A DNA stretch of 64,000 bases from Methanofollis sp. (GCF_028702905.1 NZ_JAQVNX010000001.1:31100-95099); one strand, 5' to 3'. Shown: positions 7,734 to 16,866, numbered from the stretch's first letter. The notes: a model not told the origin generated them from the letters alone. Numbers and translations: made by a program.

Positions 7734-9797
7734 ATGGCAAAAAGAATGCTCAGCGAGGCAGAGGGGTACGAACTCCTCCAGAAGTACGGCGTCCCGACCC
7801 CCCGCTTCAAGATTGTAACCAGTCCTGAAGAGGCCTCCAAAGCGGCGTCGGCCTGCGGATACCCGGTCGTCATGAAGATCATCTCCCCCCAGATCGTGCA
7901 CAAGAGCGATGCGGGCGGCGTGGTTGTTGGGATCTCATGTGCAGACGAGGCTAAGAAGGCCTTTACGAAGATTGTCGAGTCGGCGAAGGAATATAACCCT
8001 GACGCCGAGATCAAGGGCGTCATCGTCGAGGAGATGGCAAAACCCGGCCTCGAACTGATCCTCGGCGGCAAGACCGACCCGGCCTTCGGCAAGGTGATCA
8101 CCTTCGGCATGGGCGGGACACTCGTCGAACTCATGAAGGACGTCACCCTCCGCATCATCCCTGTTCAAGAGTGCGAGATCAGGTCGATGATCCATGAGAT
8201 CAAGGCCTATCCCCTCATCAGCGGCTACCGCGGCATGAAGCCGAAGGATGAGGAGGCCCTGGTGACGATCATCAGCGGCGTCGCACGGTTCTTCGAAGAG
8301 AACCCGCAGGTGGTGGAGTTCGACATCAACCCCCTGAGGCTCTATGAGTCGGGCGCCTGCGCCGTGGACGCGAGAGTCATCATCGACGACGAGTACCGCC
8401 CGCAGGTGAGGACGGAACGCACCCCTGTCCCGCCCGAATACTTCACCCCACGGTCGGTCGCGGTCATCGGAGCCTCCTCAGAACCGACAAAGATGGGCTT
8501 TGCCGTCCTCCACAACCTCCTCCACTTCCCCGGCCAGATATACCCGGTGAACAACAAGCGCACCGAGGTGCAGGGGCTCAAGGCCTACCCGACGGTGACG
8601 TCGATCCCGAACCCGGTCGACCTCGCCGTGATCACCGTCCCTGCCGTCCAGGTGCCAAAGGTGATGCAGGAGTGCGGCGAGAAGGGTATCCCCCTCGTCG
8701 TGGTCATCACCGCCGGTTTCAAGGAGACCGGGCCTGAGGGCAAGGTGCTCGAAGACCGGATGCTCGATATCGCACGCTCATACAATATCCGGATCATCGG
8801 GCCGAACTGCCTTGGCATGATCATCCCGCCGCGGGGCCTGGACACCACCTATGTACACGAGTCGCCGAACCCCGGTTCGGTCGCCTTCATCTCGCAGTCC
8901 GGCGCCATCATCAACACTGTCGTGGACTGGAGCCTCAAGCAGGACATCGGTTTCTCGGCGGTCTTCTCGGTGGGCAACCAGGCCGACCTCGACTTCCTCG
9001 ACTACCTGACATTTGTCGGGCAGGACAAGAGTACACGGTCGATCATTCTCTACATCGAGCAGCTCCCTGACGGACGGGAGTTCATGGAGATCGTGCGCGA
9101 GGTGGCGAAGAAGAAGCCGGTCGTTGCGATCAAGTCGGGCTCCTCGCAGAAGGGGCAGAAGGCGGCGTCCTCCCACACGGGTTCACTCTCGGGCTCGTAT
9201 GAAGTGTACATGGAGGCCTTCAGGGAGGCGGGCGTGATCCCGGTCAGGGCACTCAGGGGCGCCTTCGAGGTTGCCGAACTCTGCTCCTCGCCAAACGGCT
9301 ACCCCAGGGGACGGCGGGCGATCGTCATCACCAATGCCGGCGGTTTCGCCGTTCTCTCCTCGGACTATGCCGAGATGTACGGCGTCGACCTTATCGAACT
9401 CCCGCCCGCGATCCTGGAAGAACTCAACCAGATCCTCCCTGACTACTGGAGCCATGCCAACCCCCTCGACCTCCTCGGCGACGCCTCGGAGAAGCGTTTC
9501 GAGCAGGTCTTCGACATCCTGGCGCGGCACTCCGACCTCTGGGACATCGCCTTCGTGATCGGATTCCCGAACCTTGTCCTGGACTCGGCCGACTTTGCGA
9601 AGCAGATCATCTCCTTCACCGGCAAGACGAACAACCTCGTCGTCGGCACCCTCCTCGGCGGCGAGTGCATGGACGCGGGCAAGAAGATCCTCAAGGAGAA
9701 CAACATCCCCAACTTCGACGAACTCGAACAGACCTTCAAGGTCGTCGGCCGCGTTGTCTGGCAGCGCTGCCGGGCACGGTCGATCGGTCTGCCGTAA
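7734..9797 (+). CDS. acd: Acetate-CoA ligase (ADP-forming), fused beta-alpha subunits
   Basis: 687 residues from ATG 7734 (ribosome site GAGGAAG). The N-terminal ~220 residues are the ATP-grasp beta part (YGVPTPRF, VVMKIISPQIVHKSDAGGV, FDINPLRL). The rest is the CoA-binding alpha part beginning FTPRSVAVIGASSEPTKMG, with IGPNCLG, FISQSGA and SSHTGSLSG, where His481 should be the phospho-histidine. The reaction is acyl-CoA + ADP + Pi to acid + ATP + CoA, reversible. The beta-alpha order is the reverse of many fused archaeal enzymes. Acetate is the likely substrate, given the acs neighbour, but other acyl groups cannot be excluded. Confidence 0.88.
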   Translation: MAKRMLSEAEGYELLQKYGVPTPRFKIVTSPEEASKAASACGYPVVMKIISPQIVHKSDAGGVVVGISCADEAKKAFTKIVESAKEYNPDAEIKGVIVEEMAKPGLELILGGKTDPAFGKVITFGMGGTLVELMKDVTLRIIPVQECEIRSMIHEIKAYPLISGYRGMKPKDEEALVTIISGVARFFEENPQVVEFDINPLRLYESGACAVDARVIIDDEYRPQVRTERTPVPPEYFTPRSVAVIGASSEPTKMGFAVLHNLLHFPGQIYPVNNKRTEVQGLKAYPTVTSIPNPVDLAVITVPAVQVPKVMQECGEKGIPLVVVITAGFKETGPEGKVLEDRMLDIARSYNIRIIGPNCLGMIIPPRGLDTTYVHESPNPGSVAFISQSGAIINTVVDWSLKQDIGFSAVFSVGNQADLDFLDYLTFVGQDKSTRSIILYIEQLPDGREFMEIVREVAKKKPVVAIKSGSSQKGQKAASSHTGSLSGSYEVYMEAFREAGVIPVRALRGAFEVAELCSSPNGYPRGRRAIVITNAGGFAVLSSDYAEMYGVDLIELPPAILEELNQILPDYWSHANPLDLLGDASEKRFEQVFDILARHSDLWDIAFVIGFPNLVLDSADFAKQIISFTGKTNNLVVGTLLGGECMDAGKKILKENNIPNFDELEQTFKVVGRVVWQRCRARSIGLP

Positions 9798-10149
9798 TAT
9801 TTTCTTTTTTCTGGAGTGGCAGGATGGGGGGCGCTGTCCCCCCCTCTCGAAACCCTTCAGTCTGTGGCACATCGTAGGTTTTCGGGGGACGAGCGATAGC
9901 GAGTTCGAGAACACAGGGAATTGAAGATTCCCGGTGAAGGAAGATCTTCGATCTTCCGTGAATCTTGATTTTCGAGTAGTCCCCCCGTCTGTGCCTTGGG
10001 GAAAGGCGGTCGATCGATGCTCCCCTCCGCAGAACCCCCCCTCTTTTTTCCGCGACCTCTCGCCCGGGTACCGTTCAGAAGATGACCACCCCGGCACGGG
10101 GAGCACATACTATTATCACCGCGAAGGATCATGTAGCGGCGGGATAGAA
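9798..10149. repeat. Hairpin-rich dispersed intergenic module (copy B)
   Basis: No gene. A T-rich run directly after acd (TATTTTCTTTTTTC, 9798-9812) may terminate acd. A GC hairpin GGGGGGC-GCT-GTCCCCCC follows, then the module core in reverse orientation, GACGAGCGATAGCGAGTTCG (9889-9908), and a nested palindrome GAAGATCTTCGATCTTCC at about 9940-9957. The last ~60 bases before 10150 hold a possible promoter for the RRM gene (TACTATTATC near 10108). Confidence 0.5.
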
Positions 10150-10410
10150 ATGGAAAGCAGCAGGTTGTATGTCGGAAACCTGACATATTCGGTAACCGAA
10201 GAAGATTTGAAAGACCTCTTCTCCAGCTACGGAGATGTAAAAAGCGTTAAAATTATTGGAGACAAGGGGTTCGGGTTCGTCGAGATGAGTACAAAGGAGG
10301 AGGCCGAGAAGGCAAGGGACGCCACGAATGGGACAGAATTCGTCGGCCGCACCTTACGGGTGGAAGAAGCACAGCCACCCCGTCCCAGAAGGGAATACCC
10401 GAGGTACTAG
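10150..10410 (+). CDS. RRM-type RNA-binding protein
   Basis: 86 residues, essentially one RNA-recognition motif. RNP2 is LYVGNLTY (residues 6-13) and RNP1 is KGFGFVEM (about 38-45), with conserved aromatic residues in both. A Pro/Arg-rich tail (QPPRPRREYPRY) follows. Single-RRM proteins of this type are rare in archaea but occur in methanogens; the RNA target is unknown. ATG 10150 is chosen because it starts directly before the first beta strand; the upstream in-frame extension crosses repeat DNA. Confidence 0.88.
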   Translation: MESSRLYVGNLTYSVTEEDLKDLFSSYGDVKSVKIIGDKGFGFVEMSTKEEAEKARDATNGTEFVGRTLRVEEAQPPRPRREYPRY

Positions 10411-10448
10411 GGTTTTTCCCTCAGACCCCTTTTGAACGGGAAGGCTAT

Positions 10449-11075
10449 TCAGGCATTTTTACGAAAAATACCGGAGGTGTTTTTCATGCCGACCTCTCCT
10501 TCCCCGAGGTCCCGGGTAAGGAGAGCGTCGAGATCGGCCCCGGCCTCCGTCCTGATCAGGACAAACCGTTTGCTCACCGATGCGGTGGCCGCCGCCGCCT
10601 TCTTCATCGCGAGGATGATCACCCTGACAGCGTCCTCCGTGCCGCCGTCCTTCCACCCCCCCCTGATGGAAACGAGGGCAATATCCTGCGCGATCCGGTT
10701 CCCGAGGACGACGAAAGTGCTGCCCGTACCTTTTCCGGTCAGCCTGCCGCACGATCCTTCAAACTCGGCAAGGACGTACCGCCCTGCCGTGACATAGAGC
10801 CTCCGTGCCCTGACCGTCCCGCCCATGGTCTCCCTCACCTCGCCGACAAGGACACCGTCCTGCTCTCTCACCTTCTCCCGGCCGTCCCTGACGACGACGC
10901 CCACGCCAAGCGCCTCGGCCCGCCTGTACAGGTCGTCGTCGGTTACGAGGTCGCCACCATACAGTTCTTTTTCCAGGGCCAGGACGGCGGTCTCGTCGTC
11001 CCAGAAAAAGATCTCCCGCATGTCGCCTGCCATCACGGCGCCTTTCGACCCGACAAAAGCAATCACAAGACTCAT
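10449..11075 (-). CDS. Connectase (DUF2121), proteasome-like protein ligase
   Basis: 208 residues. The N-terminus MSLVIAFVGSKGAVMAGDMREI is the hallmark of DUF2121: after Met removal the nucleophile would be Ser2, and the K/GDMRE segment matches the proteasome-beta-like active site. The characterised Methanocaldococcus member, connectase, is a sequence-specific peptide ligase acting on a KDPGA-type motif in methyltransferase subunit MtrA. ATG 11075 was chosen because it gives exactly this N-terminus; an upstream start at 11327 would bury the nucleophile and overlap the kinase promoter. mtrA is not in the window. Divergent from the large kinase. Confidence 0.85.
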   Translation of the reverse strand: MSLVIAFVGSKGAVMAGDMREIFFWDDETAVLALEKELYGGDLVTDDDLYRRAEALGVGVVVRDGREKVREQDGVLVGEVRETMGGTVRARRLYVTAGRYVLAEFEGSCGRLTGKGTGSTFVVLGNRIAQDIALVSIRGGWKDGGTEDAVRVIILAMKKAAAATASVSKRFVLIRTEAGADLDALLTRDLGEGEVGMKNTSGIFRKNA

Positions 11076-11230
11076 CGCACCAACCCCGCCGACAGGTGCT
11101 GATCCTTCAGGCATCATGAAACTATGCCGGAAAGAGACCGGGACAATAGAACCGCAGCGGCGTGCTCCGTTATCGGCAGACTGATATAGGGGACTGGAGA
11201 TAGTGACCGCCAGACACAAACCAAGCACAC

Positions 11231-14200
11231 ATGTATTCTGTTCTCTACGTTGACGACGAACCGGCGCTCCTTGATATCGGTAGACTCTTCCTTGAGCGGT
11301 CGGGACATCTCTCCGTCGACACCGCACTCTCGGCCGCAGAGGCGATCGCCATGATGCAGGCCGGGAAATATGACGGCGTCATTGCTGACTACCAGATGCC
11401 CGGAATGGACGGCATTGAACTCCTCAAACATATACGCACCCATTTCGGCGAACTCCCCTTCATCCTCTTCACCGGCAGGGGCAGGGAAGAGGTGGTGATC
11501 GAGGCCCTGAACAGCGGGGCAGATTTTTATCTCCAGAAAGGGGGGGATCCGGTCTCCCAGTTTGCCGAACTGGAGCACAAGATCAAACTGGCCATCGAGC
11601 GGAAACAGACGCGGGACGAACTCGCGGAGTCCAGACGGCGGATGGCTGACGTGATCAATTTCCTCCCCGACGCCACCTTCGCCATCGACCTCGACGGGAC
11701 GGTGATCGCCTGGAACAGGGCGATGGAGGAGATGACCGGCGTCCGGAGCGAAGAGATCCTTGGGAAGGGAGACTTCGAGTACGGCATCCCCTTTTACGGG
11801 GAGAGACGGCCCGTCCTGATCGACCTTGTCCTGAAGGAAGGCGAGGATATTGAGACGAAATATCCCCGCGTCGTACAGAGCGGCACCAAACTTATCTCCG
11901 AATTTTTCCTTCCCCACCTCTATGACGGAAGAGGGGCCTATCTCTGGTTCATCGCGTCCCCGCTGTACGATACAAAGGGGAACGTCACAGGTGCGATCGA
12001 GTCTATCAGGGATGTTACCGAGCGGAAAAAAGCGGAGGAAGAAACAGAGGCGGCACACCAGAAACTCCTCGACATCGTCGATTTCCTCCCTGACGCCACC
12101 TTCGTCATCGACCGCGGCGGCAGGGTCATCGCATGGAACCGCGCCATCGAAGAGATGACCGGGGCACGGAAGGAGGAGATGCTCGGGAAGGGGGACCACG
12201 CATATGCCGTCCCCTTCTACGGGAAAGCGATATCCGGCCTGATCGATCTTGTCATGAAACCAGAAGCGGAACCTGAGGTGCAGTACGAGATGTTCAGGCG
12301 CGAAGGCGACACGGTTGTCGCCGAGATGACCATCCCCTCCCTGAACAGGGGACGCGGGGCCTCCCTGTGTGGGAAGGCCTCTCCTCTCTATGACAGTCGA
12401 GGAGAGATCATCGGGGCGATCGAATCCCTCAGGGACATTACCGGCTACAAACAGGCAGAATCCGCCCGCCTGCATGCGATCGCACGAGGGTCCCCGATCC
12501 CCCAGTTTGTGATCGACAGAAACCACCGTGTCGTGTACTGGAACGGGGCGCTGGAAGCGTACAGCGGCATCAAGACCGGAGATATTGTCGGCACGAACGA
12601 GCACTGGCGGGCATTTTACCCGAGAGAACGACCGTGCCTTGCAGACCTGCTCATCGACGGCGAAGGCGAGGAGAGCATGATCGCCAGGTGGTATAAGGGG
12701 AAGTACGCACCGTCAGGTCTCGTCAGAGGCGCCTACGAGGCGACCGACTTCTTTCCCACCCTGGGTGAGGACGGGACATGGCTGTATTTCACCGCCGCCC
12801 TGATCAGGGATGAAGAAGGAGAGGTTATCGGTGCGGTGGAGACTCTCGAAGACGTCACCGAGCGGAAACAGGCAGAGGAAAGGATACGGATCTTCCAGCG
12901 TTTTACCGAAGCGTCAGGGCAGGGTCTCGGGATGGCGACGCTGGACGGCAGCATCACCTATGCCAATCCCACGCTCTGCCGGTTGCTTGGAATGGCGAAA
13001 CCGGTGGAGATCCAGGACACGTTTTTCTTCAGGTACTACTCCCCCGAGATCGCGGAGAGGCTGGAGAAAGAGATCATTCCCGCCGTTCTCGAAGAGGGGC
13101 AGTGGGTGGGCGAGCTTACTCTCGTCAACGCGCAGGGAGAACATATCCCGACTATTGAAAACTTCTTTGTGATACCCGACGATTTCGGAAGGCCTCTCTA
13201 CCTTGCCGACGTCATCACCGACATCTCCGGGCTCAAGAAGGCCGAGGAAGCGCTGAAGGCGTCTGAAGACAGGTACCGGACACTCTTCGAGAACAGCGGC
13301 AGTCCCCTGATCATCGTCGAGGAGGACACCACGATCTCCCTCGTCAACAGGGAGTTCGAGAAGATCAGCGGCTGTACGAAGGAAGACGTGGAAGACAGGA
13401 TGAGATGGACGGACTTTGTCGCGGACCCGGCAGAACTGGAGAGACTGATGGAGTATCACCGCCTGCGCTGGACTGAGTCTGAGTCTGCTCCACGGGTCTT
13501 CGAGTGCCATCTCTGCGACAGGTACGGGACTGTCAGGAACGTGCTCGTCACCGCTGCGATGATGCCGGGGGCACGCCAGAGCATTGTGGCTATCGTGGAT
13601 ATCACCGAGCGGAAAAAGGCCGAGGAGGCACGTCATCTTGCCGACCTGATCCATTCCATGCCGGATGCGATCTTCGCCGTCGACCGTGACGGGAAGGTGA
13701 TCGCCTGGAACAGAGCGATCGAGGAGATGACCGGCGTTGCGGCCGCCGAGATCATCGGGAAGGGGGAGTATGCATATGCGGTCCCGTTCTTCGGGGACAA
13801 AAGACCTCTCCTGCTCGACCTCGTCTCCGCTCCCGCAGGGGAACTGGAGAGGCGTGGGTATACACGGATTGCACGGTCCGGTGATTTCCTCATTGCCGAG
13901 AGCGCCGACGCACGGCCACAGGGAAGGGAGGTGATCCTGCAGGCGTTTGCCGCCCCACTGTACGACGAATCAGGGGAAAATATCGGCGCAATCGAGGGGA
14001 TCCACGACATCACCGACCTCAGGCATGCGGAACAGGCATTGCAGGAGAGCGAGATCAAGTACAGGTCGCTCTTTGAATATGCCAATGACGCGATCATTCT
14101 CATCCTGGACGACCGGATCACCGACTGCAACCCCCGGGCCCTGGAGATGTTCGGGTGTACCCGGGACGAGTTTGTCGGCAGTGCTCTCTCTGTTTTTTCA

Positions 14201-15859
14201 CCGCCGGTTCAGCCGGATGGCTCCGACTCGAAGGAGAAGGTCGCCGAGAAGATCAGGGGGGCGATCGCCGGGGAGGCGCAGTTCTTTGAGTGCAACTGTC
14301 GCACCCACGACAGGCGGCCATTTTATGCGGAGGTGAGCCTGAACCGGATCCAGCTGGGAGACGAGATCTCTGTCCAGGCGATCGTCCGCGACATCACCGC
14401 ACGCAGGGACGCCGAAGAGGCGCTGAAGAAAAAGACGTACGACCTGAACGAACGGGTAAAAGAACTGAAATGCCTGTACACGATCTCGAAGATCCTGGGC
14501 AAACCCGAGACAGGGTTCGATGCATTGATGCAGACGGTCGTGGACGTCATACCCGACGCATGGCAGTACCCTGAGGTGACGGCCGCCCGGATCACCCTGG
14601 ACGGGAGGGTGTACCAGACCGCTGCCTTCCAGAAGACGGCGTGGATGCAGCGCCAGCCGATTCTGGTCAATGACAGGGAGGCAGGCACAATAGAGGTCGG
14701 GTACCGGGAAGAACGGCCTGAGCGCAACGAGGGACCGTTTTTAAAAGAAGAGCGGAGCCTCATCGCCAGTATCGCCCAGCGGATAGGGGGGTACATCGTG
14801 CGCAAGCAGGCTGAAGAGGCGCTCAGCGCTTCGGAAACCGAGTTGAGAGCGGTGTTGTCGGGCATGACCGACATCGTCGTCGTCCTTGATGCAGAGGGGC
14901 ACTGCCTGAAGGTCGCACCGACGAACCCGCCCCCTCTCTTCAGGCCGGCCGGCGAGGTGTGCGGAAAGACGCTTGACCGGGTGTTCCCGTCAATGCAGGC
15001 AGAGACGATCCCCGGCGCTATCCTGCAGGCACTGGAGACAGGGGAGCCGGTTGCGATCGAGTACGGTATGCGGGTCAGGAACCAGGAGGTCTGGTTTGCC
15101 GCCGTCATCTCCCCGATGACGGAGGACCTGGTGGTCCTCGTGGCGCGGAACATCACCGGACGCAAGCAGGCGGAGACGGCGATCCAGACGGCGAACAAAA
15201 AACTCAACCTCCTCTCCAGCATCACGCGGCACGATATCCTCAACCAGATCACGGTGCTGCGGGGATACATCGAACTCGCCAGGATGGAGACGACAGACCC
15301 GACGCTGCTCGACTATATCACCAGGGAGGAGACAGCCACCTGGGCAATACAGCGCCAGATCGAGTTCACCCGCGATTACCAGAATATCGGCGTCACCTCG
15401 CCGCAGTGGCAGGATGTGCACCGGGTCATCGCCCGCGCCGTCCGCGGCCTCGACCTCGGCAGGGTCGAGTTCTCCATTGATTTCGACGAGGTCGAGGTCT
15501 ATGCCGATCCCCTTCTCGAAAAGGTCTTTTTCAACCTGGTGGACAACGCCCTCAGGTACGGCGAAAAACTCACAAAGATCCGGTTCTCCGGTCGTGAGGA
15601 CGAGGGGGGGTTCACCATCGTCTGCGAGGACGACGGCGTCGGCATCCCCACAAAGGTGAAGGAGGCGATCTTCCGGCGGGAGTACTACAAGAACACGGGT
15701 CTCGGGCTCTACCTCTCCCGGGAGATCCTGGCCATCACCGACCTCACGATCACGGAGACCGGCGAGCACGGGAGGGGTGCCCGCTTCGAGGTCTTCGCCC
15801 CGCGCGGGGTGTACCGTTCTGTCACAAAGAGGGAGAGGCTGGTGCCACCGGGGGGGTGA
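11231..15859 (+). CDS. Hybrid sensor kinase: receiver, about eight PAS domains, GAF-like, histidine kinase
   Basis: 1542 residues with no membrane segment, so it is probably cytosolic. Receiver domain at 1-125 (acidic pair D8-D9, phospho-acceptor D53 in VIADYQMPGMDG). PAS repeats begin near 140, 270, 410, 551, 674, 797 and 934, several sharing the near-identical phrase LPDATF.IDxxG.VIAWNRAxEEMTG. A GAF-like stretch spans ~1075-1195, and a last PAS begins ~1200. The kinase core has phospho-His 1334 in SITRHDILNQITVLRGY, N-box NLVDNAL (~1435) and G-box EDDGVGIP. The N-terminal receiver makes it an input from another kinase. Ligand unknown; no response regulator is adjacent. Confidence 0.9.
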   Translation: MYSVLYVDDEPALLDIGRLFLERSGHLSVDTALSAAEAIAMMQAGKYDGVIADYQMPGMDGIELLKHIRTHFGELPFILFTGRGREEVVIEALNSGADFYLQKGGDPVSQFAELEHKIKLAIERKQTRDELAESRRRMADVINFLPDATFAIDLDGTVIAWNRAMEEMTGVRSEEILGKGDFEYGIPFYGERRPVLIDLVLKEGEDIETKYPRVVQSGTKLISEFFLPHLYDGRGAYLWFIASPLYDTKGNVTGAIESIRDVTERKKAEEETEAAHQKLLDIVDFLPDATFVIDRGGRVIAWNRAIEEMTGARKEEMLGKGDHAYAVPFYGKAISGLIDLVMKPEAEPEVQYEMFRREGDTVVAEMTIPSLNRGRGASLCGKASPLYDSRGEIIGAIESLRDITGYKQAESARLHAIARGSPIPQFVIDRNHRVVYWNGALEAYSGIKTGDIVGTNEHWRAFYPRERPCLADLLIDGEGEESMIARWYKGKYAPSGLVRGAYEATDFFPTLGEDGTWLYFTAALIRDEEGEVIGAVETLEDVTERKQAEERIRIFQRFTEASGQGLGMATLDGSITYANPTLCRLLGMAKPVEIQDTFFFRYYSPEIAERLEKEIIPAVLEEGQWVGELTLVNAQGEHIPTIENFFVIPDDFGRPLYLADVITDISGLKKAEEALKASEDRYRTLFENSGSPLIIVEEDTTISLVNREFEKISGCTKEDVEDRMRWTDFVADPAELERLMEYHRLRWTESESAPRVFECHLCDRYGTVRNVLVTAAMMPGARQSIVAIVDITERKKAEEARHLADLIHSMPDAIFAVDRDGKVIAWNRAIEEMTGVAAAEIIGKGEYAYAVPFFGDKRPLLLDLVSAPAGELERRGYTRIARSGDFLIAESADARPQGREVILQAFAAPLYDESGENIGAIEGIHDITDLRHAEQALQESEIKYRSLFEYANDAIILILDDRITDCNPRALEMFGCTRDEFVGSALSVFSPPVQPDGSDSKEKVAEKIRGAIAGEAQFFECNCRTHDRRPFYAEVSLNRIQLGDEISVQAIVRDITARRDAEEALKKKTYDLNERVKELKCLYTISKILGKPETGFDALMQTVVDVIPDAWQYPEVTAARITLDGRVYQTAAFQKTAWMQRQPILVNDREAGTIEVGYREERPERNEGPFLKEERSLIASIAQRIGGYIVRKQAEEALSASETELRAVLSGMTDIVVVLDAEGHCLKVAPTNPPPLFRPAGEVCGKTLDRVFPSMQAETIPGAILQALETGEPVAIEYGMRVRNQEVWFAAVISPMTEDLVVLVARNITGRKQAETAIQTANKKLNLLSSITRHDILNQITVLRGYIELARMETTDPTLLDYITREETATWAIQRQIEFTRDYQNIGVTSPQWQDVHRVIARAVRGLDLGRVEFSIDFDEVEVYADPLLEKVFFNLVDNALRYGEKLTKIRFSGREDEGGFTIVCEDDGVGIPTKVKEAIFRREYYKNTGLGLYLSREILAITDLTITETGEHGRGARFEVFAPRGVYRSVTKRERLVPPGG

Positions 15860-15954
15860 GAGAAGTCGTCTCGACCAGATCGCCGAGAGACATTGTAATT
15901 GGGCGGGGATACGCGCTCCTCTCAGGGATCAGGTGGATCTATCGACATGAGCAT

Positions 15955-16008
15955 GAGGGTTTACCATGAAAACCGCCTGAAACTCCGTTTCGTACCCGAT
16001 TCTACAAA
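15955..16008 (+). repeat. 54-bp deletion derivative of the 278-bp dispersed element
   Basis: Begins with the element's left end GAGGGTTTACCATGAAAA and finishes with its right end GATTCTACAAA(G), with only ~25 unrelated or rearranged bases between them. Because both termini are kept, this copy helps define the element boundaries. A complete copy lies 345 bp downstream in the same orientation. Confidence 0.6.
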
Positions 16009-16352
16009 GTCTGGCCCTAAAGAAGTCTCGCAGATCCTATCCTGTGGTGCCCGCATGTTAGAACATAAGGGTGTGGTCCCGTGGGACATGGCCCGGGTCA
16101 AATACGCCCGGATCTGCCTCCGATCAGGGGATCCCACATCCCATTCGGGGCCATATCTGGGAGATCCTGCGATCCGGGCATACCGGGGGCCATGGGCAGA
16201 ACAGGACGAAATCCGGCAGGACTCAACGTCCTCAGGCCCCCGGTATGATTGTGGGTAATGTTTCCCTCTCCCGGCCTCCCCTGGTGTCGAGGAGGAGGAG
16301 GGAGCGGGGCTGGAAATTGCCCCGATCCGGGCTCTGGGGATATCCTCAGTAT
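16009..16352. other. Intergenic region with a 13-bp-stem hairpin, possible structured RNA
   Basis: I see no credible protein here (a 119-codon frame has no recognisable features). The arms CATACCGGGGGCC (16179-16191) and GGCCCCCGGTATG (16235-16247) are perfectly complementary, and the loop contains a second stem AGGAC...GTCCT (16219-16233). It lies between two copies of the dispersed element. Confidence 0.4.
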
Positions 16353-16630
16353 GAGGGTTTACCATGAAAATGATCCAGAAGATCCGTTCTCCGGGTTTTC
16401 ATGAGGTTTTGACTCTCAACGAGCACCCCATGATGGAGATGGAGAGGACAAAATCACCTTCAGAAAAGGTTCGCCCTCTGCCTTCCCCGTCCTATCGTAA
16501 TTCCGGGGGTCCGGGGGCAGCGCCCCCGGCGCAAGCGTGCGGGAAGGCACGTCGACCAGACGAACTCCTCAGAACAATTTTCATGCAGTATGCCTGAGGC
16601 GTGCTCCCGACTCATGTCTGATTCTACAAA
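16353..16630 (+). repeat. 278-bp dispersed element, full copy 1
   Basis: Runs from GAGGGTTTACCATGAAAA to GATTCTACAAA. Copy 2 at 45286-45563 has the same length and differs by about five substitutions, all transitions. Inside is a GC hairpin (GGGGGTCCGGGGGCAGCGCC region, ~16501-16522). A 77-codon frame starting MKMIQKIRSPGF lies within, but it is not conserved in the diverged copy, so I treat the element as non-coding. No terminal inverted repeats are visible. Confidence 0.8.
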
Positions 16631-16718
16631 AACTCAAAACCAGAAAAATTTCGCCAGAAGAGCAGAATGATGCTATAAAACGACATTCGTGAGAGGATCA
16701 GAAATGTATCAGAAGTAA

Positions 16719-16803
16719 TGCGAGGGAAGGGATTCGAACCCTCGAACACCTACGTGACAAGGCCCTCAACCTTGCGCCTTTGACCTGGCTTGGCAACCCT
16801 CGC
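16719..16803 (-). tRNA. tRNA-Leu (anticodon GAG)
   Basis: 85 bases. Acceptor stem GCGAGGG/CCCTCGC with discriminator A. Anticodon stem CAAGG/CCTTG encloses loop TTGAGGG, giving anticodon GAG. A long variable arm (class II), as expected for leucine, precedes the T arm with loop TTCGAAT. No intron and no encoded CCA. Confidence 0.95.
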
Positions 16804-16866
16804 CCGAAAATGAGGGACAGGAACCTGTGTGTTCCCGCTGTTTCTATAGGTTGGTATTCCTAGGAT

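Noticed and set aside
11114..12604. 496-codon minus-strand ORF opposite the sensor kinase
   Set aside because: Typical antisense frame of a GC-rich gene; composition rich in G, D, H, V with no domain, while the plus strand has clear receiver and PAS motifs.
15899..16258. 119-codon plus-strand ORF after the kinase
   Set aside because: Crosses the miniature repeat derivative and the long hairpin and has no protein-like pattern.
16364..16597. 77-codon ORF beginning MKMIQKIRSPGF, repeated at 45297
   Set aside because: It exists only because the DNA element is repeated; the diverged copy keeps just the first few codons, and most of the frame crosses the GC hairpin.
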